Shown here piece by piece: positions 1-5,631 of a stretch of 12,852 nt of DNA. Origin of the DNA: Vibrio tasmaniensis 1F-187 (GTDB taxonomy: Bacteria > Pseudomonadota > Gammaproteobacteria > Enterobacterales > Vibrionaceae); contig NZ_AJZM02000126.1 in the NCBI RefSeq assembly GCF_000272405.2, positions 1-12,852 of the forward strand. The letters run 5' to 3'. The notes beneath the pieces were generated by a model that made no database searches, had not been told where the DNA came from, and saw only the letters and a list, made by a program, of their open reading frames with translations. Position 1 is the first letter of the stretch. Every line of letters starts with the position of its first letter. The position numbers were made by a program, and so were the translations under genes.

Positions 1-1
1 A

Positions 2-205
2 GCGGTTATCGTAGTTTTACATGACTTAAACCTAGCCGCGCAGTATTCCGATCGATTGATAGTTTTGAAAGAGGGAAACTTAGTTTGCGATGGCTGCCCT
101 TGGGAAGCACTTAAGCCTTCGATGATTGAAGATGTGTACGGCTACACAAGTATTGTCGAAAAGCACCCAACCATGAACTTCCCCCAGGTTCATCCCGCAC
201 AATAA
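2..205 (+). CDS. hutD: Heme ABC transporter ATP-binding protein, C-terminal 67 residues (5' end outside window)
   Basis: Open reading frame entering from the left edge and ending at TAA 203-205. The visible part holds the switch/H-loop of an ABC ATPase (VLHDLNLAAQYSDR, His at visible residue 7), followed by the usual VLKEG turn and a short tail ending in HPTMNFPQVHPAQ. An H-loop of the form HDLNLAA and an 'HP...P.V.P' tail are typical of the HmuV/HutD group, which powers import of heme across the inner membrane with HutB (binding protein) and HutC (permease). The Walker A, signature and Walker B motifs lie outside the window, so the substrate is inferred from tail similarity and could instead be a siderophore. 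A terminator follows 62 bases downstream, so this is the last gene of its operon. Confidence 0.75.
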   Translation, partial: AVIVVLHDLNLAAQYSDRLIVLKEGNLVCDGCPWEALKPSMIEDVYGYTSIVEKHPTMNFPQVHPAQ

Positions 206-266
206 GCTCGATTAAGAACAGGTTCGTTTTGAGTATTCGCTTTCTCTAACAACCACACCATTCACC

Positions 267-290
267 GCCTCGATTTCTTCGAGGCTTTTT
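267..290 (+). terminator. Rho-independent terminator of the heme-transport operon
   Basis: A perfect 7-bp stem (GCCTCGA 267-273 with TCGAGGC 279-285), a 5-base loop and a run of five T. Confidence 0.85.
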
Positions 291-558
291 ATTGTCTCAC
301 AGTCCCTCTCTCGCCTTAAAATCAATTTTGTTAGTTACCATGGCAATACCCCTTAAAACGGCTCACCTTGAACGTTTGAGGCTCTAGAAATAAACACCAT
401 CAGTTAATGTTAGTAAGCTTTTAGTTACTCAGTAAAATGCAGGCGAAACCCTAAATATCTAAAAAGAAAAGAAATAACTTTATTCAGCACAAAGACAAGA
501 TAACGACAACGGTGTGAGAGCTAGAGGAAAAAAGAAAGAAAAGTGAAACTACAGGTAC
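291..558. other. Intergenic stretch with no recognised feature
   Basis: This is the 3' spacer between two converging units, the hut operon and luxT. I found no convincing ORF, ribosome binding site, tRNA fold or paired promoter boxes. It is AT-rich, with A-rich runs around 460-545. A small RNA cannot be excluded by eye. Confidence 0.5.
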
Positions 559-581
559 AAAAAAAGCCCCCTCAGGAGCTT
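559..581 (-). terminator. Rho-independent terminator of luxT
   Basis: Read on the minus strand, AAGCTCC (581-575) pairs with GGGGCTT (570-564) with one G-T pair and a 4-base loop, followed by a run of T (plus-strand A run 559-565). It lies 18 bases beyond the luxT stop codon. Confidence 0.8.
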
Positions 582-598
582 CTTTCATTGCGTGTTGA

Positions 599-1060
599 TT
601 ATTGGCTCATATGAATCAATGACTTACCAATCAACCACTCTAGTTCTTTACCACTAGCATCACCAAACTGAGTTTCAGTTAGCTTGTACAAGCGGTCGAT
701 ACCGTTTGCCGCAAACTCATGTGCATTCTCGGCAGTAACGATATGATGGAAAAGTAAACGTAAGATCGCTAGGAACTCAGCATCTTCAAGTGCTGCAACC
801 CAGCTAGCCGAAAATGCATCAAGGCCATTTTCAAAGTCAATGTGTTCCATAAACATCTTGAAAATACGACCGTCTAGAGCAGCAGTAAAATCCGTTTTCT
901 TTGGAAAGTGATGACTTATACCTGTACGAGAAACGCCTGTTTGTTGACTCAACGTCGTGTATGACATTTTGTCGTAACCCAATCTCAATAACTGGTCTAC
1001 AACGGCATCCATGATCTTCTGGATCGTGATTTCTGTATCTTCTTTACTACGCTTTGGCAT
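599..1060 (-). CDS. luxT: TetR-family regulator, LuxT-like
   Basis: A 153-residue protein with an N-terminal TetR helix-turn-helix: helix 1 at about residues 9-27, and the HTH at about 34-57 containing YTTLSQQTGVSRTGISHHFP, with the FPKK.DF element that follows it in the family. The C-terminal half is short for TetR proteins (usually about 200 residues). It matches my recollection of Vibrio LuxT, a roughly 17-kDa TetR protein that controls quorum-sensing small-RNA expression and low-cell-density functions, including siderophore production, in V. harveyi. That identity rests on memory of the sequence, not on a search. The start ATG (1058-1060) has only a weak purine-rich site upstream (AGAAGAA on the minus strand). 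It has its own promoter and terminator, so it is monocistronic. The neighbouring heme operon and the Fur box over its promoter suggest iron-responsive expression. Confidence 0.8.
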   Translation of the reverse strand: MPKRSKEDTEITIQKIMDAVVDQLLRLGYDKMSYTTLSQQTGVSRTGISHHFPKKTDFTAALDGRIFKMFMEHIDFENGLDAFSASWVAALEDAEFLAILRLLFHHIVTAENAHEFAANGIDRLYKLTETQFGDASGKELEWLIGKSLIHMSQ

Positions 1061-1108
1061 ATTCAGGTTCTTCTCTTTGTAAATCCATCTAACTCAACCG
1101 AATGAAGT

Positions 1109-1128
1109 CAGAATGAAAATCGTTATCA
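1109..1128 (-). promoter_or_regulatory. Candidate Fur box over the luxT promoter
   Basis: Positions 1109-1127 match the classical 19-bp Fur consensus GATAATGATAATCATTATC at 15 of 19 places. As a 7-1-7 element, TGAAAAT-C-GTTATCA (1114-1128) matches 12 of the 14 arm positions. It covers the predicted luxT start of transcription, a position suited to iron-dependent repression. Confidence 0.65.
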
Positions 1129-1130
1129 GC

Positions 1131-1158
1131 ATTATGTGAGCAAGGTATTTTTTCGCAA
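1131..1158 (-). promoter_or_regulatory. Predicted sigma-70 promoter of luxT
   Basis: On the minus strand, -35 TTGCGA (1158-1153, 4 of 6) and -10 CATAAT (1136-1131, 5 of 6) are separated by 16 bases. Transcription would start near 1124, leaving a leader of about 64 bases. Confidence 0.5.
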
Positions 1159-1418
1159 GTATTTCCATTAAATACCCACAAATACTTTGTACGAACAATT
1201 TTACAGTGTTGCCTCTTTGGGCACTTTGTTTAATTATTCTTCGAAAATCACCTTACAATCCTAAGTCGATAAGTTTAAATAACTACTTAGAATATGAAAT
1301 ACCCAACGAAAAATTCATTGTATAAATAACTGTCAAGCGATAGATACTCTTATAAAATCAATCCTGGCGCAACTAAGTGAATGATATTCTGACAAATAAA
1401 TAACGTACCTCTTCAGGA

Positions 1419-1440
1419 AAACGTGATATTAATCACATAC
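1419..1440 (+). promoter_or_regulatory. Candidate CRP-binding site (overlapping an FNR-like pattern)
   Basis: CGTGA-N6-TCACA (1422-1437) matches 9 of 10 core bases of the CRP consensus TGTGA-N6-TCACA, and the 22-base extended site matches 16 of 22. The same bases also read GTGAT-N4-ATCAC, 8 of 10 against the FNR consensus, so either regulator could bind. Its centre, between 1429 and 1430, lies 41.5 bases before a start at 1471, the spacing of a class II activated promoter. Confidence 0.55.
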
Positions 1441-1457
1441 ATATTTATCGTCGCGAA

Positions 1458-1463
1458 TATACA
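1458..1463 (+). promoter_or_regulatory. Possible -10 element for the DUF406 gene
   Basis: TATACA (4 of 6) with no recognisable -35 box, but with the CRP-like site at the class II distance. This would give a leader of about 119 bases before the start codon at 1590. Confidence 0.35.
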
Positions 1464-1576
1464 TATTCATTAAATATCCCATCAAACAGCATAGCATACT
1501 AGTAAAAATTAGTTCAAAGATTTTGATTTTTGTAGATACAGTTCAAATTGCTCGCTAGAATAACCGCAGACTTTGT

Positions 1577-1583
1577 AAGAGGA
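1577..1583 (+). promoter_or_regulatory. Ribosome binding site that fixes the DUF406 start
   Basis: AAGAGGA, 6 bases before ATG 1590. The upstream TTG at 1548 has no comparable site. Confidence 0.8.
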
Positions 1584-1589
1584 TTATTT

Positions 1590-1889
1590 ATGAGCCAAGA
1601 TATTGGTAACAATGATGTATGTGAGGCTTGCGGCTGCGCAGGTGAAATCGGGTTTATCATTAAAGAAGGCGACGATGTTGCCGAAGTAACGGTTTACGGT
1701 AACTCTAAAGCACTCATTGAAACTGAGTTTGCTAAGTACGTTGAGCTTGCTAAACAAGTGTCTAGCAACGTTGAGTTTGAAGCATCAGAACTGACAGAAG
1801 AAAGCACAGAATTAAATGCTCGCTTTAAGTTTGAAGTCAGCGCTGAGAAGATTATTTTCGAACTTAAGACTCGCTCTCTAGCACGTTAA
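1590..1889 (+). CDS. YfcZ/YiiS-family protein (DUF406)
   Basis: A 99-residue acidic cytoplasmic protein. The ATG at 1590 was preferred over an upstream in-frame TTG at 1548 because the strong ribosome binding site AAGAGGA (1577-1583) sits 6 bases before it, and because homologues begin close to MSQD/MSKC. The family hallmark is an N-terminal cysteine cluster, here C11, C14 and C16 (CEACGC), followed by an alpha/beta region and a C-terminal strand ending near IIFELKTR. E. coli YfcZ and YiiS have the same plan at about 95 residues. The biochemical function of the family is unknown; the cysteine cluster could bind metal, but that is inference. The gene is monocistronic, with a CRP- or FNR-like site upstream and a strong terminator 26 bases after the stop. 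Confidence 0.85.
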   Translation: MSQDIGNNDVCEACGCAGEIGFIIKEGDDVAEVTVYGNSKALIETEFAKYVELAKQVSSNVEFEASELTEESTELNARFKFEVSAEKIIFELKTRSLAR

Positions 1890-1915
1890 TATAAGCACCA
1901 ACACTCATATCAATG

Positions 1916-1944
1916 AAAGACGAGTTTATTTCTCGTCTTTTTTT
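1916..1944. terminator. Bidirectional terminator overlapping the DUF1496 stop codon
   Basis: AAAGACGAG (1916-1924) pairs perfectly with CTCGTCTTT (1932-1940), with a 7-base loop and seven T (1938-1944). The loop contains the minus-strand stop codon (1926-1928), so the last codons of the 1926-2234 gene form one arm of the hairpin. Confidence 0.9.
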
Positions 1945-2234
1945 ATAATCTCAATCCAGCCTAGAGCACCATTGGTCTCAAAATCATTTTCGGCAGCACA
2001 TCGAATCAACACTCCTGAAACTTCAACGACCGCACCTAGGCTATAGGCCTTATCATCATAATAACAAACTCGTTGCTGTGAACCACTCTGAGTGACGACG
2101 ACTGCAGCCTTAGCGGGCGTTGATATTATTTTATTAGCATTCGCTGATGCTGATGCTGAACAAAATACAGAAGTTACAATCACAAAGCCTTTTAGAATTT
2201 GACGCTTTATTTCAATCACAGATTCGCCTTTCAT
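1926..2234 (-). CDS. Exported DUF1496 (YnjH-like) protein
   Basis: A 102-residue protein with a signal peptide: basic start (IKRQILK), hydrophobic core (GFVIVTSVF), and a probable signal peptidase I site after residue 33 (ANA|NK), giving a mature periplasmic domain of about 69 residues. The mature part carries the DUF1496 pattern: CYYDDKAYSLGAVV with C57, then VLIRCA with C79, then NGALGW. The two cysteines could form a disulfide. The function of the family is unknown. The start is uncertain: ATG 2234 has a weak purine stretch upstream, while an in-frame GTG at 2219 is preceded by AAAGGCGA inside the annotated reading frame and would give a shorter, more typical n-region. It converges on the DUF406 gene and shares its terminator. 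Confidence 0.8.
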   Translation of the reverse strand: MKGESVIEIKRQILKGFVIVTSVFCSASASANANKIISTPAKAAVVVTQSGSQQRVCYYDDKAYSLGAVVEVSGVLIRCAAENDFETNGALGWIEIIKKDEK

Positions 2235-2335
2235 TGTGTTCTATTCTTTTTTACCGACCAACAAATGAGTAAAACACTATGCGAGAATAATTTTTTCATT
2301 ATAGTGTTAACGTCTATCGTAATAAGAAGCTTGTT

Positions 2336-2935
2336 ATGCTCCGAATAATCGTACTTATTATTGGTTCTTTAACCATAACAAATGTGACTGCAGAACCACT
2401 CGATCAGTATCAAATATTGAACCATCTGGATAATTACGGAAACTTATATTTACGAAATAAGCCCTATACATCACTACCGACAGGATTGGTCGTCGATGGC
2501 AATTTAAATATAGAAAAAACCGCAATCACTCGCCTTCCCAAAGGGTTGGAAGTTAAGGGAAGCCTTAAAGGCGGTAACAGTCTACTAGCCCGAGTTCCAT
2601 CGGGCGTAAAAATAAAAGGCTACGCCGACTTGATAGGAAGTAAGATTACCCGTTGGCCAAAAGGTGTGAGAGTGGGTGGATTCATCAACCTCACAGATAC
2701 CCCCCTAATACGGCTTCCCAACGGCTTTAGAGTAAAAGGAGACCTAAGCGTGATCCGTACTCCTTTAACCGAGCTACCAAACGGGATAGTGGTTGATGGC
2801 GATTTATATATTGGCGGATCTGCAATTACAGAATTTCCCGATACCATGACGGTCAAAGGCAATATCTACCTAGGTGGTAACACGATTACCACGTGGCCGA
2901 CCCAATTAGATCTTGGTGGTGCTGTTGCTCGCTAA
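2336..2935 (+). CDS. Exported protein made of 20-residue repeats
   Basis: A 199-residue protein with a signal peptide (hydrophobic residues 3-14; probable cleavage after A19, VTA|EP). Residues 47-186 are seven back-to-back units of exactly 20 residues, consensus LPxGlxVxGdLxlxxTxITx, with a degenerate unit before them (about 28-46) and a truncated one after (187-199). Conserved positions are a Pro at place 2, a Gly at place 4, a Gly at place 9, a hydrophobic residue at 11 and a Thr-rich turn near 16-19. The period and pattern suggest a short solenoid of stacked beta-turns, resembling leucine-rich or pentapeptide-like repeat folds. No catalytic motif is visible, so a binding or surface role is inference. 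The ATG has a good site upstream (TAAGAAG 2323-2329, 6-base gap). It has its own promoter region and terminator; codons such as ATA, CGA and CGG are commoner here than in the neighbours, hinting at transfer. The function is not recognised. Confidence 0.85.
   Translation: MLRIIVLIIGSLTITNVTAEPLDQYQILNHLDNYGNLYLRNKPYTSLPTGLVVDGNLNIEKTAITRLPKGLEVKGSLKGGNSLLARVPSGVKIKGYADLIGSKITRWPKGVRVGGFINLTDTPLIRLPNGFRVKGDLSVIRTPLTELPNGIVVDGDLYIGGSAITEFPDTMTVKGNIYLGGNTITTWPTQLDLGGAVAR
2474..2893 (+). repeat. Seven tandem 60-bp coding repeats (20 residues each)
   Basis: Protein units start at residues 47, 67, 87, 107, 127, 147 and 167 without insertion or deletion. The DNA copies have diverged strongly, so the repeat is old and conserved at protein level rather than a recent tandem duplication. 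Confidence 0.85.
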
Positions 2936-2950
2936 CCTGCCGTTCGATTC

Positions 2951-2978
2951 ATTGATTGATTGATTGATTGATTGATTG
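2951..2978. repeat. Tetranucleotide microsatellite (ATTG)7
   Basis: Seven perfect copies of ATTG, 15 bases after the stop of the repeat protein and before the shared terminator. It lies in the 3' untranslated region, so length changes would not shift a reading frame. Confidence 0.95.
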
Positions 2979-3021
2979 ACGGTAATAGCAGTACTTAGAA
3001 AAAGACACCTATACCGCTATA

Positions 3022-3046
3022 AAAAAGGAGCCTTAGGCTCCTTTTT
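3022..3046. terminator. Bidirectional terminator
   Basis: An 11-bp perfect stem AAAAAGGAGCC (3022-3032) with GGCTCCTTTTT (3036-3046) and a 3-base loop. It serves both the repeat protein (+) and the acyltransferase (-). Confidence 0.9.
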
Positions 3047-3080
3047 CAATTCAATCAACGAACTTGTTTGCTAACGCTCG

Positions 3081-4199
3081 TTAACCAATATTCTTCACTG
3101 GGTTCGCATAGCTATCGATCAAGTACTGACGAGCACCTTGTGGCAAACTCGATAGTTTATCTTCAAACTCTTGCTTCACCGCAGCTGTAATCGACTCGTC
3201 TTCTTTTTCTGCAGCCAGTAAGTTCACAGGAAATAGTTTGTAGTTATCATGGATCTGGCGGTCAATCTCTTGAGCAAGTGCTTCAGGCGTATCGAAATCT
3301 TGGTCAATAACCTGACCAAAACCAACATGAACACGCCCTTTATTACCGATGATGCCTTGAATGATACTTTCGATATCTTCAAACTCACCCTTTTCGTAAC
3401 TGCCGTTTACGTCTTTTTCAAAAAGCTCTATTGCTTTCGCGGTGTCACATGGATCGTTTTCGTATGAAATAGCCACAGGAACGATCTTCAATGATTTCAC
3501 GTACTCAGGAAATACGATTTTTTGCTTACGCCCTTCAACATGGAACATCTTCAGAATTGCTGGCTCTGTGAAGTCATTGCCGTCTTTTGCACGACCTTCT
3601 TTCTGAGCGATCCAAATAGAGTTACCTGTTTCTAGAGAGTGCTTAATGTACGAAGACAATTGTCCAAGCGCTTTCATCATTTCACGTGGCCCTTTTAGAG
3701 AACGCTTTACGATGAAGCTTTTGTTCAGACGCATCAATTCAGTCGCACATGGCTTCTTTAGTAGGTTATCACCAATGGCAATACGGCAAGTTTGATGATT
3801 TTTCAGATGCAAAGCGTAATTAACTAACGCTGGATCCATAGCAATGTCACGATGGTTTGATACAAACAGGTACGCTTGGTTCGCATCCAGTGACTCTAAA
3901 CCCGTGTATGTCACCCCTTTGGTGGTTTTAGCGAGCGTATCGCGTAAGTACTTTTTCACTTCGATCTGAATGGATTCAACGCTAGTCAGCTTGCTCCATT
4001 TCATTTTCAAGTACACTCGCAAGATCGGGCTCATTAGCGCTTTGAACCAAGACGCATGGTTTGAAAAACGATAGTGCAAGATCGCACTGATAAATTCTTC
4101 ATCATTAATAAGACGGTTTAGTGCCGCTGGAATTTCATCATCGCCGTAAGGACGAATATCAACATATGGATCGGTTGGAGAGGTCATTTTTTCATTCAT
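3081..4199 (-). CDS. PlsC-like glycerophosphate acyltransferase family protein
   Basis: A 372-residue protein with a lysophospholipid acyltransferase (LPLAT/PlsC-like) domain at about residues 100-260. Block I is FVSNHRDIAMDPAL (H116), and the phosphate-binding block III is QKEGRAKDG (E201, G202). These match the family that transfers an acyl chain from acyl-ACP or acyl-CoA to a lysophospholipid-type acceptor at the inner membrane. The spacing in block I is unusual: the nearest downstream acids are D118 (H-x-D) and D122 (H-x5-D) rather than the classical H-x4-D. The protein is also longer than PlsC (about 245 residues), with about 95 extra residues at the N-terminus and about 100 at the C-terminus, rich in charged helices. 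The substrate is unknown. It is monocistronic, divergent from the AraC-like gene and convergent with the repeat protein. Confidence 0.8.
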   Translation of the reverse strand: MNEKMTSPTDPYVDIRPYGDDEIPAALNRLINDEEFISAILHYRFSNHASWFKALMSPILRVYLKMKWSKLTSVESIQIEVKKYLRDTLAKTTKGVTYTGLESLDANQAYLFVSNHRDIAMDPALVNYALHLKNHQTCRIAIGDNLLKKPCATELMRLNKSFIVKRSLKGPREMMKALGQLSSYIKHSLETGNSIWIAQKEGRAKDGNDFTEPAILKMFHVEGRKQKIVFPEYVKSLKIVPVAISYENDPCDTAKAIELFEKDVNGSYEKGEFEDIESIIQGIIGNKGRVHVGFGQVIDQDFDTPEALAQEIDRQIHDNYKLFPVNLLAAEKEDESITAAVKQEFEDKLSSLPQGARQYLIDSYANPVKNIG

Positions 4200-4318
4200 A
4201 TAATAAAAAGCTGGCTCATTCTACGCGTTGTTTTGACTTATCGCAGCTACAGAGCCCATACTTTTGACAAGGTCAGACCAGAAACATCGAAAATGCCCTG
4301 TTATTATTGGCATTCTTT

Positions 4319-4336
4319 AAGATTAACGGTAATCTT
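4319..4336. promoter_or_regulatory. Inverted repeat upstream of the AraC-like gene
   Basis: AAGATTA-ACGG-TAATCTT, a perfect 7-bp inverted repeat 26 bases before the ATG. It could be an operator, possibly autoregulatory, or a leader hairpin. A second one, AATGCC (4292-4297) with GGCATT (4309-4314), lies just upstream. The function is inferred from position only. Confidence 0.4.
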
Positions 4337-4362
4337 GACGCCCCAAGACTAAGGTACTATCT

Positions 4363-4989
4363 ATGAACTTCGCTATTGAATATACATCGGCTTACTTTTC
4401 ACACCTGGTGATTACACCACGCAAAAAAGTACTTAAGCATAGCCTTGTATCGGTTCAAAGTGGTTTGGTTTTGATTAAGCTGGGCAAACAAGAGTATGCC
4501 GTCGAGCCAGGTCAGAGCGTCTGGGTTCCATATGACTGCCTAACATCACTGACCTACTTTCCAAACACACAGGTCAATCGTGTCGACTTTTCTGTGCGCT
4601 TGACGGATTCATTCCCAAGACAAGCGGGATACGTCACGCAAACGAACCTCTCTTCTGCGTTGCTAGAAAAGCTAGAAGTTACTAAGTCTCGTAGTCTAAA
4701 AACGAATAATACTGAGCAAGCGTTTAAAGATATGCTTTCTGTATTGAAGCAAGAAGTGTTGTCGTTTAAACCACTGCTTTGTGAAAGTGCTCTGTCTCAG
4801 CGATTCAATCAATGGAATGTTGATGATTCGAACTTACCGCAAGAGCACACATTGGTGATGGTAATGCGCGAGGCGAAGAAACGCATGCAATCAGGTCAGA
4901 AACGTACTCTTGTGATTGATGACCTGTTCTCAGGTAAAGAAGAAGAGTTCGAGCAACTGTGCATGCTCGTGTTTGGTGAAGATTTATAG
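4363..4989 (+). CDS. AraC-like cupin protein with a degenerate C-terminal DNA-binding region
   Basis: A 208-residue protein. Residues about 28-80 (SGLVLIKLGKQEYAVEPGQS and onward, then WVPYD) look like the AraC N-terminal sensor cupin, with the 'G..y.v.pG..v.vP' turn. The C-terminus from about 165 resembles the second half of an AraC helix-turn-helix: MREAKKRMQSG, then EEFEQLCMLVFGED in the place of the usual 'F.R.FK..FG.sP'. The first HTH, and the GF-S-S turn of the second, are not recognisable, and the length is about 60-90 residues below a normal AraC protein. It may be a cupin-only modulator, a ligand sensor, or a diverged regulator that still binds DNA. The downstream DNA is a terminator, so this does not look like a simple frameshift of a longer gene. 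The upstream inverted repeat at 4319-4336 may be a regulatory site. Confidence 0.65.
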   Translation: MNFAIEYTSAYFSHLVITPRKKVLKHSLVSVQSGLVLIKLGKQEYAVEPGQSVWVPYDCLTSLTYFPNTQVNRVDFSVRLTDSFPRQAGYVTQTNLSSALLEKLEVTKSRSLKTNNTEQAFKDMLSVLKQEVLSFKPLLCESALSQRFNQWNVDDSNLPQEHTLVMVMREAKKRMQSGQKRTLVIDDLFSGKEEEFEQLCMLVFGEDL

Positions 4990-5036
4990 CTTGGCGGTAA
5001 GTGAGAGCTGGTATTAAAACTAGCAAGCCAAATACT

Positions 5037-5072
5037 AAAAAGCCGCAAAAACTCAGTTTTCGCGGCTTTTTT
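5037..5072. terminator. Bidirectional terminator
   Basis: AAAAAGCCGC (5037-5046) pairs with GCGGCTTTTT (5062-5071), with an inner AAAAC/GTTTT stem (5048-5052 with 5056-5060). It serves the AraC-like gene (+) and the exported protein at 5112 (-). Confidence 0.9.
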
Positions 5073-5111
5073 AATTCTTAGCACTTAGACAGAAAAGAAT
5101 GAACTACCTGT

Positions 5112-5609
5112 CTAGAATGGCAGCTCAACCTGCATCATTAAGTCTGCATCACTAGAGTCATGCCAACGGTAATCAAAACGCATACGCGGCTGCCCTTCAA
5201 CTTTACCACCAAAACCGATGCTCAGCTGAAGACCATGGTTCATCAACCACTCTTCTGTCGACATATTATACTGTTCATCTTCCAGCTCTTCTGGAAACCA
5301 CATACCGAGACCAACATAGTTAGACTCAAGGCTCTGAGTTAACAAAGGCGCATCTTTGCTTTGAATAACCCAATCAGACCAATAGTCTGGCTTTGATTCA
5401 GATTCAGGTTCACCTTCATTTAACCCACTGAGCTCAATCATACGTTGACCGAAAGATTCAAGGCTAGTAGAGAAATCCAAGCAGCTATTTTCGTCATCAG
5501 AAGTCAGCATTACCGAATCTAGGCTAAAAAAATCACACTCAGCATATGCAGGTAAACTGCATGCTGCAATGATCATCGTCGCTGGTATCGCGCGCTTTAG
5601 CATAGTCAT
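5112..5609 (-). CDS. Exported protein of unknown function, possibly outer-membrane associated
   Basis: A 165-residue protein with a signal peptide: LKR start, core AIPATMIIAA, probable cleavage after A23 (AYA|E). An alternative reading is a lipobox IAAC with lipidation at C17. The mature protein is strongly acidic in the middle (E/S/D-rich, about 66-76), has two cysteines (C25, C43), and ends in a beta-rich segment from about 127. Its last residues alternate hydrophobic side chains and finish in Phe (M159, V161, L163, F165), like the C-terminal strand of outer-membrane beta-barrels. The protein is small for a barrel. The site AAGAGGT lies only 3 bases from ATG 5609 but 9 bases from the in-frame ATG at 5603, so translation may start at 5603. 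It follows the NadD-like gene after 22 bases and is probably cotranscribed. I do not recognise the family. Confidence 0.75.
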   Translation of the reverse strand: MTMLKRAIPATMIIAACSLPAYAECDFFSLDSVMLTSDDENSCLDFSTSLESFGQRMIELSGLNEGEPESESKPDYWSDWVIQSKDAPLLTQSLESNYVGLGMWFPEELEDEQYNMSTEEWLMNHGLQLSIGFGGKVEGQPRMRFDYRWHDSSDADLMMQVELPF

Positions 5610-5631
5610 CAGACCTCTTGAGTGAGTGAAT

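Larger units (their letters stand above)
1061..1589. other. Long AT-rich divergent regulatory region
   Basis: This 529-base region separates luxT from the DUF406 gene. It holds the luxT promoter and Fur box at one end and a CRP-like site with a -10 element at the other. A second possible plus-strand promoter is CTGTCA (1330-1335) with TAAAAT (1353-1358), spacer 17. I see no gene within it. Confidence 0.6.

Noticed and set aside
2620..2862. 80-codon minus-strand ORF inside the repeat protein
   Set aside because: It mirrors the repeat codons of the plus-strand gene, has no ribosome binding site, and is antisense to a clear exported protein.
2951..2978. Microsatellite as a phase-variation switch of the repeat protein
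   Set aside because: It lies after the stop codon, and reading beyond the stop meets further stops, so copy-number change cannot alter the protein.
4264..4269. Perfect TTGACA -35 box on the plus strand before the AraC-like gene
   Set aside because: No acceptable -10 box at 16-18 bases (best TCGAAA, 3 of 6), so it cannot be called a promoter.
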